A DNA stretch of 55,384 nt from Candidatus Nitrosopumilus sp. (GCA_014384555.1 JACNFR010000040.1:1-55384), one strand, 5' to 3'. Counted from the first letter of the stretch, positions 34,976 to 44,609 are shown. The notes: generated by a model not told the origin, from the letters alone. Translations and numbers: made by a program.

Positions 34976-35722
34976 TTGACTTTTGGAGCAAAAACAAGTG
35001 GATCAGATGATCTAAAGGCCATTATTTCTGCAATTTCTACACTTGTTGAAGAAGCAACTTTTGTTGCAACAGCAGAAGGAATAACTTTCAGAGGTATGGA
35101 TCCATCACATGTTGCTCTAATTGATATTTCTTGGCCAAATTCTGCATTTGAAAAATATGAATGTGATAGTGATATTAAATTTGGAGTAAGGATTGATGAA
35201 TTTTCAAAACTTATCAAAAGAGCTGATAAAAAAGATAGCATAGAGATTAGTATCTCTGAACAAAATATGTTACTTGTAACAGTTGGAAAAAATAAAAAAT
35301 ATAAAATGCGTTTAATCGAAAGTTCTGCAACTGATACTCCATTACCAAAAATTCCATACGATTCAAAAATTGTTTTAACATCTTCAAAATTTGATAAAAT
35401 ATTAGGTGATGTACAAGTGGTATCTGATTATCTTACAATACAAACATCTGATTCAAAAGGAGATTTTTCAGGAAAAGGTGATTCAGGTGAAGTTGTAATT
35501 GATTTAGATAAAGATGATAAAGAGATTGAAGAAATTTCTTCAAAAGAAGACAGTGTTGGTACTTACAGCCTTGAATACCTAAATCCTGTAGTAAAAGCCG
35601 TAGGCTCCAATGCAGGCTCAATTACATGTGAATTTTCAACTGCAAAACCTCTTCGAATTGAATTTAAAGTAGCAAATATTGGTAGAATTCACTTTTACTT
35701 GGCTCCACGCGTGGAAAGTTAA
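34976..35722 (+). CDS. pcn: DNA polymerase sliding clamp (PCNA)
   Basis: PCNA is the ring-shaped processivity factor for replicative polymerases. The 248-residue protein shows the two clamp domains; GITFRGMDPSHVALIDISWP near 40-60 is the typical first-domain segment, and FYLAPRVES ends the protein in the family's C-terminal strand. The start is TTG, since no ATG is in place upstream. It follows tfs by 34 bases; tight linkage of transcription and replication genes is seen here. Confidence 0.93.
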   Translation: MTFGAKTSGSDDLKAIISAISTLVEEATFVATAEGITFRGMDPSHVALIDISWPNSAFEKYECDSDIKFGVRIDEFSKLIKRADKKDSIEISISEQNMLLVTVGKNKKYKMRLIESSATDTPLPKIPYDSKIVLTSSKFDKILGDVQVVSDYLTIQTSDSKGDFSGKGDSGEVVIDLDKDDKEIEEISSKEDSVGTYSLEYLNPVVKAVGSNAGSITCEFSTAKPLRIEFKVANIGRIHFYLAPRVES

Positions 35723-35757
35723 AGCATTTAAAGATTAACTAGTTCAGGTATTTTGAA

Positions 35758-37161
35758 TTGAGACTTGTAATAAAATATGGTGGAACATCAATATCTGCCG
35801 CAAAAGACATTCAAGCAGTAGCTAAACACCTTAATCAATTATCAAAGAAAAATCAAATTGTTGTTGTGTGTTCTGCAACTAGTGGAACCACTGATGATTT
35901 AATAGAAATTTCTGAATCAATAAAAAAAGAAAATAAATCAAAAGCAGAACAACTTGCATCAAAAATTACCAATAGACATAAACAATTGGCCAAACAAACA
36001 ATCAAAAAATCTGATATACGAAAAAAATTACTTACAAAATATGATGAAGATTTTGCTGAACTTATTGCACTAATTGATGGAATGGTGTTGTTAGGTGAAG
36101 TTACACCAAGAACAATGGATTATCTGTTTTCATTTGGAGAAAGATTATCAATAAAATTAATTTCATCAGCAATTAATGATTCTGGAATAAAATCAGTTCC
36201 TCTTACTGGTAAGGAAGTAGGAATTGTTACTGATTCTAACTTTGGTGAATCAAAACCCCTCATAGATACAACTAGGTTAAGAGTATCAAAAACTGTAGAT
36301 GCTTTATTTTCAAAGAAAACAATCCCAGTTGTAGGTGGATTTGTCGGTGCTGATCAACATGGACGCGTAACCACTTTTGGTAGAGGTGGGTCTGATTATT
36401 CTGCAACAATTGTAGGTTCTTGCATTAAAGCAGATGAGATTTGGTTGATGAGTGATGTAGATGGATTAATGACTGCTGATCCAAAGATTGTAAAAAATGC
36501 AAAATTACTCAAAGAGGTATCCTACGTAGAGGCAATTGAAATGGCTCTATTTGGTGCAAAGCAAATACATCCAAGAACGTTTGAGCCTTTAATTACAAAG
36601 AAAATTCCAATGAAAATTAGAAATTCTTTCAATACTAAAAATGAGGGAACCCTAGTTTCTGCATCAACTTCTGCTGCTGTAAAAAATACTGTAAAATGTG
36701 TAAGTAATGTAAAAAATAATGGATTAATTGATGTTCAAGGAGGCAGTATGGTTGGAACTCCAGGTACTGCAGGAAAAATATTTGCAACATTGGCAAAAGC
36801 TGGAATCAATGTTATGATGATCTCTCAAAATCCTTCTGAATCAAGCATAACAATTGTAGTAAAGAATACTGATCTTGACAAAGCTGTTAGTGCATTAGAA
36901 TTGGAACTATTGGGTAAGATAATCAAAAAATTAGATGTGACTACAAATGTTGCCATAATTGCATTAATTGGTTCAGGAATGAGAGGAACAGTTGGAGTTG
37001 CCTCAAAAGTTTTTGGTGCAATTGAGAAAAATAAAGTAAATGTATCCATGATTACACAAGGTTCATCTGAACTTAATCTTGCATTTGTTGTAAAAAATTC
37101 TGATACTAATACAGCTGTTCGTGCTTTACATAATGAATTTGCACTAGATAAAATCAACTAA
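35758..37161 (+). CDS. lysC: Aspartate kinase
   Basis: The enzyme phosphorylates aspartate, opening the pathway to lysine, threonine and methionine. The 467-residue protein starts KYGGTSI (residues 5-11), has VGGFVGAD and GRGGSDYSA in the middle, and two C-terminal ACT domains (VQGGSMVGTPGTAGKI and IALIGSGMRGTVGVASKV), so feedback control by an end product is likely. A TTG start follows the PCNA stop by 35 bases. Confidence 0.93.
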   Translation: MRLVIKYGGTSISAAKDIQAVAKHLNQLSKKNQIVVVCSATSGTTDDLIEISESIKKENKSKAEQLASKITNRHKQLAKQTIKKSDIRKKLLTKYDEDFAELIALIDGMVLLGEVTPRTMDYLFSFGERLSIKLISSAINDSGIKSVPLTGKEVGIVTDSNFGESKPLIDTTRLRVSKTVDALFSKKTIPVVGGFVGADQHGRVTTFGRGGSDYSATIVGSCIKADEIWLMSDVDGLMTADPKIVKNAKLLKEVSYVEAIEMALFGAKQIHPRTFEPLITKKIPMKIRNSFNTKNEGTLVSASTSAAVKNTVKCVSNVKNNGLIDVQGGSMVGTPGTAGKIFATLAKAGINVMMISQNPSESSITIVVKNTDLDKAVSALELELLGKIIKKLDVTTNVAIIALIGSGMRGTVGVASKVFGAIEKNKVNVSMITQGSSELNLAFVVKNSDTNTAVRALHNEFALDKIN

Positions 37162-37198
37162 GACAAATCATTTAAGGGAACAATCTCAAGATAGTTTA

Positions 37199-38662
37199 TT
37201 GAAAAAACTTTCAGCTTTTATATTAATTGGAATTTTTACAGTTGGTATAATTTTCGTATCTTCAACTTCTGATCAATTTGTTGATGCAGGTTCTAGAAAA
37301 AAAATCCACTTTACTCAAACTATAACATCTTCTCAAGATCCTGGCCAAGGACATGAAAATCATCAACTGGCACTTATCTTATCACCAAATGAAGGAACAA
37401 TCTATGATGGTTCAATGACATTTACCTCTAGCGAGCCTGTACAGATTGTAGTTTTACATGAAATTAATTCTCAAGAATCAAAAGGTCAGCCTATATGGAC
37501 TGTAGATGGAAAAACAATTTATGGTTTATCTTTAGTTGATTTGAAAAAAAATTCTGGTTCATTTGAGTTTACAGGTGCTGCTCTTGCTTTGCATTCTCCA
37601 AATTCAAAAGAATTTACTACAACTGTAAGTGTTGATGGATGGATTAGAGGTCAACCGACTGAAGTAATTATGCAAAAAATAGAATTGCAAAAAGAAGAAC
37701 CATCTCAATTACTTTCAAGAACAAATGTTCCAGCTACAATTCCTATGCACAAAGGAATCTATGAGGGAAATCAAGTTCTTTACATTATAACAGATGGAAG
37801 TGACAAGGATTATGCAGAAACAATTACTAAAAAACAAGAATGGACCGTGGAACTTGCTCCAGTAATTGCTGATGTTCCAGAAAATACTCTTCAAAAATTA
37901 TTTATTTTTAAAAATGGAGTAAAAGGTGATGGGATTTATGGTTTTCAAGATGAAGTGTTTTCTAGCACACCATCACAAAAATTAGAATATAGTGCTTTGA
38001 GTTCTATCATTGAAGTTACTTGGAAAGTAGGTCAAAAAGAAATTGAATTTGAATCTGCAGCAGATATAATTGCAGCAGAAGAAGGTGGCCGTATTGAATT
38101 TAATGAAACAGGAATTGTTCTAAATACCCCTCAAATTATTTGGCCTGATGGACAAATGTTAGTTCGTTCAGACAAAGAAATTTCTGATGAAATGCCGTAC
38201 AGTGGCGGTCAAATAACTGAAATCAATGAAGAAGAAATGACTGTAACTTTTGTAGCTCATAGAGGCTGGGGCCCAGATGGAAGAACAATTTACTATATTG
38301 TTACTGATGCTACACCGTCAGGACCTGCTGAAGCAATGGGCGTTGTCTCATCACAAAGTTCTGCAAATCTGATAGCTCATTCAGGAGCAGTTGATCTTTT
38401 CCAATTCAAAAATGGAATCGTTGGATCTGGTCCACTAGGATTTCAGGCAGGAATTGCTGGAGCCTCCACCGATGACGCAAATTATAGTCCGATGTGGAGA
38501 ATTTATCTCGTTGAATGGAATGATGCAAAATCAGCAAAAATTCTAGAAACAAAGTCAGATATCGACTCATTTCGTATAGATGGTTTGTTATCAGTAAGTA
38601 TTGCACGACCAACTAACAGTGATCATATAGTAAATTGTCCATTCATTGATCCATTTCAATAG
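37199..38662 (+). CDS. Large secreted beta-rich protein, unknown
   Basis: The 487-residue protein has a signal peptide (residues 1-30) and a long beta-rich exported part with no C-terminal anchor. Two similar segments near the middle and end (VLYIITDGSDKDYAETI, TIYYIVTDATPSGPAEAM) suggest an internal duplication; each is followed by a phenylalanine-lysine-asparagine-glycine-valine/isoleucine stretch (FKNGVKGDGIYGFQ, FKNGIVGSGPLGFQ). One Cys lies near the C terminus. The start is TTG. No enzyme motif is evident. It is downstream of aspartate kinase, with its own TATA-like region. Confidence 0.75.
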   Translation: MKKLSAFILIGIFTVGIIFVSSTSDQFVDAGSRKKIHFTQTITSSQDPGQGHENHQLALILSPNEGTIYDGSMTFTSSEPVQIVVLHEINSQESKGQPIWTVDGKTIYGLSLVDLKKNSGSFEFTGAALALHSPNSKEFTTTVSVDGWIRGQPTEVIMQKIELQKEEPSQLLSRTNVPATIPMHKGIYEGNQVLYIITDGSDKDYAETITKKQEWTVELAPVIADVPENTLQKLFIFKNGVKGDGIYGFQDEVFSSTPSQKLEYSALSSIIEVTWKVGQKEIEFESAADIIAAEEGGRIEFNETGIVLNTPQIIWPDGQMLVRSDKEISDEMPYSGGQITEINEEEMTVTFVAHRGWGPDGRTIYYIVTDATPSGPAEAMGVVSSQSSANLIAHSGAVDLFQFKNGIVGSGPLGFQAGIAGASTDDANYSPMWRIYLVEWNDAKSAKILETKSDIDSFRIDGLLSVSIARPTNSDHIVNCPFIDPFQ

Positions 38663-38708
38663 AGATCACTAAACGGATAAATTACTTGATAAAAAATTTC
38701 TTTTAAAA

Positions 38709-39503
38709 TTGACTGGTAAACTCTACATTGTTGGTGTTGGACCTGGACACCATGATCATATGACATTTCGAGCAAAAGAAGTAATCGAAGAAAGTGACAC
38801 AATTGTAGGATATGAAACCTATGTAAATTTAGTTCAAGATCTAATTGGAGGAAAAACAGTTCATCGTTATGCTATGACACAAGAAGTTGAAAGAGCTCAT
38901 CAATGTATTGATCTTGCTAAATCTGGAAAAATAGTTTCACTTGTTTCAAGTGGAGATCCTGGAATTTATGGCATGGCTGGTTTAATCTATGAAACACTTG
39001 CTGAATCTGGTTGGAATCCTAAAGATGATTTACAAGTTGAAATTGTTCCTGGTGTATCTGCATTAAATTCATGTGCATCAATTGTTGGCTCTCCTCTGAT
39101 GACTGATTTTGCAGTTGTCAGTATGAGTGATTTGTTAGTTCCATGGGAAGTAATTTCAAAAAGAGTTGAGGCAGCTGCACAAGGTGATTTTGTAATTGTA
39201 ATTTACAATCCTGCAAGTAAGAAAAGAATTCATCAATTACAAGATACTAGAAAAGTTCTTCTAAAATATAGAAAACCTACTACACCTGTTGCAATAATTA
39301 AAGGTGCATTTAGAGAATCTGAAACAATTGTAATGACTGATTTAGAGAATTTACCAAACCATTCAGATCAATTAGGCATGGTTAGTACTGTGATTATTGG
39401 AAATTCATCAACATACACATACAAAGATTTAATGATTAATCCAAGAGGTTACAAATCAAAATACAATTTAGAAGAACAAACTAATCCCAATCTTAAAGTC
39501 TAA
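38709..39503 (+). CDS. cobJ: Precorrin-3B/cobalt-precorrin C17-methyltransferase
   Basis: The 264-residue SAM-dependent methyltransferase opens KLYIVGVGPGHHDHMT, the tetrapyrrole methylase signature, and contains SSGDPGIYGMAG in the middle (SAM loop). It contracts the corrin ring on the cobalamin pathway. A TTG start is used. Only this pathway gene is in the window. An MtrA-like corrinoid protein lies 3 kb downstream. It is convergent with tyrS, overlapping by four bases. Confidence 0.9.
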   Translation: MTGKLYIVGVGPGHHDHMTFRAKEVIEESDTIVGYETYVNLVQDLIGGKTVHRYAMTQEVERAHQCIDLAKSGKIVSLVSSGDPGIYGMAGLIYETLAESGWNPKDDLQVEIVPGVSALNSCASIVGSPLMTDFAVVSMSDLLVPWEVISKRVEAAAQGDFVIVIYNPASKKRIHQLQDTRKVLLKYRKPTTPVAIIKGAFRESETIVMTDLENLPNHSDQLGMVSTVIIGNSSTYTYKDLMINPRGYKSKYNLEEQTNPNLKV

Positions 39504-40546
39504 AAGCTTTTCTTAATTGCTTCACTTAGCTCTTTATTTAGATTTAATTTTTCTCTAATTGGTGAAACCACTTTAACTAAATAATTACCAACAGTTTGTT
39601 TCAAATCTCCAGGATGTAATTTCTTTTCTGCAAAATCTTTTTCCAGTTGATTATAATCAGTATATGATATATTTCCACCAAATTTTTCAGGTCTTTCTAC
39701 ATTCATTTCGTTAAATTCATGGAAGATTACTGTTCTAGAAATTTCTAAGAGTGGATTATTTTCTATATTTGCTTCTTCACACCAAGCCTTGCTTATTTTC
39801 TTCTTTATTTCGTCATCAGTATTATGAATAAAAATACCTGAATTTGGATCTGATTTACTCATTTTTCCTAATATTTTACTATCATGTGCATCTGTAGGCT
39901 TTGAGAGCCCTGGTAATAGCTTGTGATGAACAGCGACAGGAACCTTCCACTTCATTTTTGGAAAAATCTCTCTTACTAACATGTGAATTTTCCTTTGATC
40001 CATTCCCGCATGTGCAATATCTATGTCTAAAGAATGAATATCAACTGCTTGCATTGCTGGATAAAGTAACTTGGCAACATCAATTTTTTTGTCATCTTCT
40101 GATCTCCCCATTATTGTTAAAGTTCTCATTGTCCTAGCAATTGACATGTGTTTTGTAAATTTAACAAGTTCAGACCAATATTCTGTTTTCTCTTCATATA
40201 ATTTTGAACCTAAGATAATTTCAGCTTCAGGACAAACTAACTTGAAAGCATCTTGATAATATTTTGAAACTTTTGCAATTGTTTCCCAATCTCCACCTAG
40301 TTTATCATTAATCAGAGTATGCCAATCTGCAAGAAAGATTTTACATTTTACTCCAGCTTTTACAAAATCATTGATTTTAAAACCTGTACTGATCAGACTA
40401 CCAAGATGTAAAAAACCAGAAATTTCTAAACCAATATAGTGATTTGGAGATGAATTTGTTTTGAATAGCTCAATTAGTTCCTCCTGTGTTACAATTTCTT
40501 CTGTTGGCGGTCTTTGAATCAAATCTACTTTTTCTTTAATATCCAA
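39500..40546 (-). CDS. tyrS: Tyrosyl-tRNA synthetase, archaeal type
   Basis: The class I enzyme charges tRNA-Tyr. The 348-residue protein has the HIGH-equivalent SGFLHLGSL near 44-52 and the KMSKSDPNSG loop near 228-237; DIAHAGMDQRKIH near 176-188 supplies the tyrosine pocket Asp and Gln. Length fits the archaeal/eukaryotic form without a C-terminal S4 domain. It has a separate promoter, with the 69-residue gene diverging from its start. Confidence 0.93.
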   Translation of the reverse strand: MDIKEKVDLIQRPPTEEIVTQEELIELFKTNSSPNHYIGLEISGFLHLGSLISTGFKINDFVKAGVKCKIFLADWHTLINDKLGGDWETIAKVSKYYQDAFKLVCPEAEIILGSKLYEEKTEYWSELVKFTKHMSIARTMRTLTIMGRSEDDKKIDVAKLLYPAMQAVDIHSLDIDIAHAGMDQRKIHMLVREIFPKMKWKVPVAVHHKLLPGLSKPTDAHDSKILGKMSKSDPNSGIFIHNTDDEIKKKISKAWCEEANIENNPLLEISRTVIFHEFNEMNVERPEKFGGNISYTDYNQLEKDFAEKKLHPGDLKQTVGNYLVKVVSPIREKLNLNKELSEAIKKSF

Positions 40547-40639
40547 ATCAAAACAACTTTTGAGAATAAACGTATAAAGTTATTCAAAAATTTTATTTAA
40601 TCTTGTAAGCTTTGAATAGAGGATATTTCTAGAATATTC

Positions 40640-40849
40640 ATGACTCTTGAAGAAGGATTAGAATTAATTGAAAATTATAAAAAAGGTCTTGAGAAATTTC
40701 TTGAAACATTACCTGAACAATCAGTTCAATTAGGCTCAGAAATGATCCAAACTTTATCACTAAATTCAAAAAATCAGATTAAAAATTTAGAAGCAATTGA
40801 GAAAGCTTTGAAACGACAGTCAAAATACGAATCTGGATTATCTGAATAA
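40640..40849 (+). CDS. Small helical protein, unknown
   Basis: The 69-residue protein is predicted to be two or three amphipathic helices (EEGLELIENYKKGLEKFLE..., IKNLEAIEKALKRQ), with no Cys and no membrane helix. It reads as a small helical bundle or coiled coil. It is divergent from tyrS and convergent with the zinc finger gene with two bases between stops. Function unknown. Confidence 0.6.
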   Translation: MTLEEGLELIENYKKGLEKFLETLPEQSVQLGSEMIQTLSLNSKNQIKNLEAIEKALKRQSKYESGLSE

Positions 40850-40851
40850 TT

Positions 40852-41055
40852 CTATTTGCAATTCTTTTTGTGTTTTCTCAAATCCTCTGAATAATCAAAT
40901 TCAGCCCCACAAGCTCTGCATTTTTCGTTTTTCTTATTATGAGCTTTTTCTTGATGTTTCTTTAATCTTTCAGAATCAGGAAGTACGGTTCCACATTTTT
41001 TACACTTTAATTCATTTTTGTTAGAACCGAATAATCCCATAATGAAAGGATTCAT
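40852..41055 (-). CDS. Double C2H2 zinc finger microprotein
   Basis: The 67-residue protein has two zinc fingers, CKKCGTVLPDSERLKKHQEKAH and CRACGAEFDYSEDLRKHKKNC; the second ends in Cys rather than His. A start at M6 (41040, MGLFGSNKNE) is also possible and removes five residues. Such stand-alone C2H2 proteins are found in archaea and may bind DNA, RNA or proteins. It is downstream of an integral membrane protein gene but the gap of 52 bases suggests a separate transcript. Confidence 0.75.
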   Translation of the reverse strand: MNPFIMGLFGSNKNELKCKKCGTVLPDSERLKKHQEKAHNKKNEKCRACGAEFDYSEDLRKHKKNCK

Positions 41056-41107
41056 ACATACTAGAAATAGTTTTTTTTGTAAAATTTATCTAAAATATAC
41101 AACTCAT

Positions 41108-41680
41108 TTAAATTTCTGATTCATCTAGGCTTTTTCTAGGTTTTATGCTTAGATAAAATGCATGAGTACTAATGATAAATGATGCTAGAAATACTTTGGT
41201 TGCAAAAACTAAATTCCATGGTCTTTCAGGATCTGGATACGAAACTGATAATCTATCAATATCCGGAACAACTCCGTCAATAATACCTGCAGTCATTTGT
41301 GCATTTAGTACTGTAAAATTGTATAATACTTCATAGAGAGATATGATTGAAAATCCTAGTAACATCAATTGCAGTAATGCCATTTTTGTACCGACAATTT
41401 TATCTCCTGCAGTTCTTCTCCATCCGATCCTTGTAACACAATACCATCCAATTATTGTGGAGAAAAATATCCAAGTTGACACTCTTGCAAAATTTTCAAA
41501 TGGAATAGTTGTATTATGAATTGCTTCTCCCATGACATAAGTTCCATTTTCAATCCATTCTATTGTGGTGACATACACTCCAAAAATCAGAGATGATGCC
41601 ATTATGAATCCAGAAATATAGAAAATATACAAATAAACTTTGTAACCTGAATCTGATTTTTCAAGATGACGTGGTTTCAT
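41108..41680 (-). CDS. Four-helix membrane protein, unknown
   Basis: The 190-residue protein has about four hydrophobic helices, near 16-36, 66-88, 98-124 and 158-178. Between helices 1 and 2 and between 3 and 4 lie external loops containing Asn/Thr-rich and Pro/Asp-rich stretches (DGVVPDIDRLSVSYPDPER). It could be a subunit of a membrane complex, but no motif or Cys pair shows which one. It is divergent from the DegT gene, with 79 bases between starts. Confidence 0.7.
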   Translation of the reverse strand: MKPRHLEKSDSGYKVYLYIFYISGFIMASSLIFGVYVTTIEWIENGTYVMGEAIHNTTIPFENFARVSTWIFFSTIIGWYCVTRIGWRRTAGDKIVGTKMALLQLMLLGFSIISLYEVLYNFTVLNAQMTAGIIDGVVPDIDRLSVSYPDPERPWNLVFATKVFLASFIISTHAFYLSIKPRKSLDESEI

Positions 41681-41759
41681 AATGCCGTTAGCCCAATTTT
41701 GAAATATAAAAATTCATGTTTCATTCTTGAGATTTATAGACTAGTTATAAACAGGAATA

Positions 41760-42845
41760 ATGTTGAAAATTCCAATTAACATTCCTATTGTAGGCAAAGA
41801 AGAGATCGCAGTAGTCACATCTATTCTTCAAAATGGTGCTTTGACCTCAGCTGCAAATCAAGGAGGAAAACATGTCCAAAATTTTGAAAAATCAGTAACA
41901 TCATTTGTGAAATCTAAATATGCAATTGCAGTTAATTCTGGTACTGCTGCATTACAGGCTGCACTTTATGCATTGGATATAAAAAATGGGGATGAAGTCC
42001 TGGTCCCTTCATTTACGTTTGTAGCAACTGCAAATGCTGTTGTTTCAACTGGAGCAAAGCCTGTTTTTGTCGATATTTTAAAAGAAAATTTTACTATGGA
42101 TCCGGATGATCTAGAAAAAAAGATTACAAAAAAAACTCGTGCGATCATTCCAGTTCATCTTTACGGAAATATGGCTGATGTAGATAGACTATCTGAAATT
42201 TCCAAAAAATATAATCTTCCAATAATTGAAGATTCTGCTCAATCTTTGGGAAGTAAGTATAAGGGAAAACATTCTGGTACTTTTTTTGAAATGGGATGCT
42301 ATAGTATGTATCCTGCAAAGGTAATGACTGCGGGTGAAGGTGGTTTTATTGTAACTAACAATAAAAAACTTAGAGACAAATTACTAATGATTAGAAATCA
42401 TGGAATGGTTCATGGATATGATACTAAGATGTTTGGATTGAATTTTCGATTACCAGAAATCAGTGCTGCAATTGCAACTGTTCAAATGAAAAAACTTCCA
42501 AATTTTTTAAAACTTAGAAAACAAAATGCTGAATTATTATCAAAATTACTCTCTGGACTTAAAGTTACACTTCCTCATCAACGAAAAAATGAAAATGTTA
42601 ACTGGTATCTGTATACTATTGCAATTGAAAAACGTGATAAGCTTTTGAAAAAATTAAATGAAAAAGGAATTGGTGCTGCATCTTACTATCCTACACCAGT
42701 TCACAAAACACCATTTTACAAACTAAATACAAAACTTCCAATTACTGATTGGGCTTCATCACATGTTCTTTCAATACCTATTCATCCAAAAGTAACACAA
42801 AAAAATATTGAATTTATTGCCAAAACTATTCGTGATACCCTGTGA
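41760..42845 (+). CDS. DegT/DnrJ/EryC1-family sugar aminotransferase
   Basis: The 361-residue PLP enzyme aminates keto sugars for surface glycans. It shows NSGTAALQAALYAL, EDSAQSLGSKY (PLP Asp and Gln) and MYPAKVMTAGEGGFIVT with the Schiff-base Lys near 187. C-terminal HPKV and IHP segments are family-like. Its stop overlaps the start (GTG) of an MtrA-like gene. A role in N-glycan or S-layer decoration is probable but unshown; no glycosyltransferase is nearby. Confidence 0.9.
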   Translation: MLKIPINIPIVGKEEIAVVTSILQNGALTSAANQGGKHVQNFEKSVTSFVKSKYAIAVNSGTAALQAALYALDIKNGDEVLVPSFTFVATANAVVSTGAKPVFVDILKENFTMDPDDLEKKITKKTRAIIPVHLYGNMADVDRLSEISKKYNLPIIEDSAQSLGSKYKGKHSGTFFEMGCYSMYPAKVMTAGEGGFIVTNNKKLRDKLLMIRNHGMVHGYDTKMFGLNFRLPEISAAIATVQMKKLPNFLKLRKQNAELLSKLLSGLKVTLPHQRKNENVNWYLYTIAIEKRDKLLKKLNEKGIGAASYYPTPVHKTPFYKLNTKLPITDWASSHVLSIPIHPKVTQKNIEFIAKTIRDTL

Positions 42846-43318
42846 ATGCTATAGGTGAAGCAATTGGAGAAATTTGTAAGCTAATTTTACCAATTAATGA
42901 GGAATATTATCTTGGAAATTCAAATTCCGCAATAGCTGTTTGTACACTTTCAAGCATAAATTTACTCAAAAACTTTACAAATTCTGAAATTCTAAACAAA
43001 ATATCAATAGCTGGACGACTACTTTCTGAAAATAAAGGAATTGATTCTATAATCAAATATGTCAATAAAAATCCCCAAGTTAGTACCATTATTGTTTGTG
43101 GAAAAGAGGTTTGGGGACACAAATCCGGTCATTCATTATTTGAATTACACAAAAATGGGATTGATCAAAATAATCGTATAATTAATTCTACTAGTCCAGA
43201 TCCTTATCTTACAGTATCAGAATTAGAGATAAAGTATTTTCAAGATAAGATAAATCTTGTAAACTTGATTAATGAAACTAAATTTGAATTAATTTTAGAA
43301 AAATCTGGAATTTTTTAG
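42842..43318 (+). CDS. MtrA-like corrinoid-binding domain protein
   Basis: The 158-residue protein matches the cytosolic domain of the methanogen methyl-H4MPT:CoM methyltransferase subunit A: YYLGNSNSAIAVCTLSS, a SENKGIDSIIKYVNKNPQVSTIIVCGKEVWGHKSGHS core and HKNGIDQNNRIINS. It lacks the C-terminal membrane helix of methanogen MtrA. The conserved GH region supplies a cobalt-ligand His in relatives, so corrinoid binding is likely. The GTG start overlaps the DegT stop. This organism makes no methane, so the methyl acceptor must differ. Confidence 0.8.
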   Translation: MNAIGEAIGEICKLILPINEEYYLGNSNSAIAVCTLSSINLLKNFTNSEILNKISIAGRLLSENKGIDSIIKYVNKNPQVSTIIVCGKEVWGHKSGHSLFELHKNGIDQNNRIINSTSPDPYLTVSELEIKYFQDKINLVNLINETKFELILEKSGIF

Positions 43319-43671
43319 TATCCATTTCGCTGTCTTTCACGATTGATTTCATTTTTCTTTTTGTATTCCTCTAAAATGTCGTCAGGGGTTAATTTTAGCT
43401 CTAGTGATGCTTGTACAACAAAATGCCAAATATCGATTAATTCTTCTCTTGCTTCAGCTTCGTTAAATTCAACTGGGGTTTTCCACCATTTCCAGTTTGT
43501 TGTACGTTGTAGTTCTACTGCCTCGTGCATAATAGCTGTACATAAAGCAGAAACTTTTCCTTCAGTATCTTTTGGATATCTATCCAATTTCATCATTTCA
43601 GAAAGACCTTTTTGGAGTTTGAATATTGTTTCCAGTCGATCTTTTTCAGATGTTTCTTGTGACAATGACAA
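43315..43671 (-). CDS. All-alpha NTP pyrophosphatase (dimeric dUTPase/MazG-like)
   Basis: The 118-residue protein matches the all-alpha NTP pyrophosphatases. HEAVELQRTTNWKWWK holds a metal Glu and a lysine-tryptophan motif, EELIDIWHFVVQA holds the EExxD metal site, and EEYKKKNEINRERQRNGY ends in the tail typical of dimeric dUTPases. It probably removes a damaged or excess nucleotide; dUTP is the best guess. It is convergent with the MtrA-like gene, overlapping by four bases. Confidence 0.85.
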   Translation of the reverse strand: MSLSQETSEKDRLETIFKLQKGLSEMMKLDRYPKDTEGKVSALCTAIMHEAVELQRTTNWKWWKTPVEFNEAEAREELIDIWHFVVQASLELKLTPDDILEEYKKKNEINRERQRNGY

Positions 43672-43704
43672 ATTAATTTGATAAATAATTGAACTTAAGT
43701 CTTT

Positions 43705-44598
43705 TTAGAATCGAATCATTTTTTCATATATCTTGACTCGTTTTGCAATGTCACCATTTTTTATTTTTAATAATCCATCTAATCCATATTTTTCAACAGC
43801 AAATGATCCTAAAACATTTCCATAAACTACTGCTTTTTTAATATCTGATATTTTGGTAGATTTTTTACTTGCAAGGTAACCAATCATTGCACCAGCAAAA
43901 GAATCTCCTGCCCCGGTTGGATCTACAACATCTTCTAATGAGAATCCAGCAGTTGGAAAAATTACATCATCATAAAACATCAAGGAACCATGTTCTCCTT
44001 TCTTAATTATAACATATTTTGCACCCCAATCCATCATTTTCTTTGCACATTTTATCAGATTGAATTCTTTTGTTAGTAATTTAGCTTCTTCATCATTAAT
44101 TACAACTGCATCTACTGCTTTGATCATTTTAATTACTGCTTCACGCTTAGTAGATATCCAAAAATCTATGGTGTCACACATAGAAAATTTAATTTTATCA
44201 AATTCTTTGATTAAAGAAGTATTTTGCTCTGGATCATTGTTTGCAAGATACACGAATTGAGATTTTTTGTAAGCTTCTGGTACAGTTGCTTTAAAATCAC
44301 CAAGAACATTCAATTCAGTTTTTAATGTTGATCTGGTACTTAGTGTATCATCATATTTTCCATCGTAACGAAATGTTTTACCTTCTTTGATAGTCAATCC
44401 TTGTAAATCAAGATATTTTGATAAAATTTTATGATATGGTTTAGGAAAATCTTTTCCAACTACAGCAATTAATCCAGTATCTACAAAACTACTAGCAGAA
44501 ATAGCTGCAAATGTGGCAGCTCCACCTAAAACATTCTTTAATATTTTTTTTGGAGTTCTAATAGTATCTAACGCTGTAGATCCAAATACAGTAAGCAT
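43705..44598 (-). CDS. PfkB-family carbohydrate/nucleoside kinase
   Basis: The 297-residue protein shows the PfkB signature DVVDPTGAGDSFAGAM near 226-241, with its catalytic Asp, and the earlier GGAATFAAISAS (GG motif). The family includes ribokinase, adenosine kinase and sugar kinases; the substrate cannot be read. It is preceded on the same strand by a secreted protein gene with an 11-base gap, but no common job is apparent. Confidence 0.9.
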   Translation of the reverse strand: MLTVFGSTALDTIRTPKKILKNVLGGAATFAAISASSFVDTGLIAVVGKDFPKPYHKILSKYLDLQGLTIKEGKTFRYDGKYDDTLSTRSTLKTELNVLGDFKATVPEAYKKSQFVYLANNDPEQNTSLIKEFDKIKFSMCDTIDFWISTKREAVIKMIKAVDAVVINDEEAKLLTKEFNLIKCAKKMMDWGAKYVIIKKGEHGSLMFYDDVIFPTAGFSLEDVVDPTGAGDSFAGAMIGYLASKKSTKISDIKKAVVYGNVLGSFAVEKYGLDGLLKIKNGDIAKRVKIYEKMIRF

Positions 44599-44609
44599 TT
44601 ATTAAAAAA

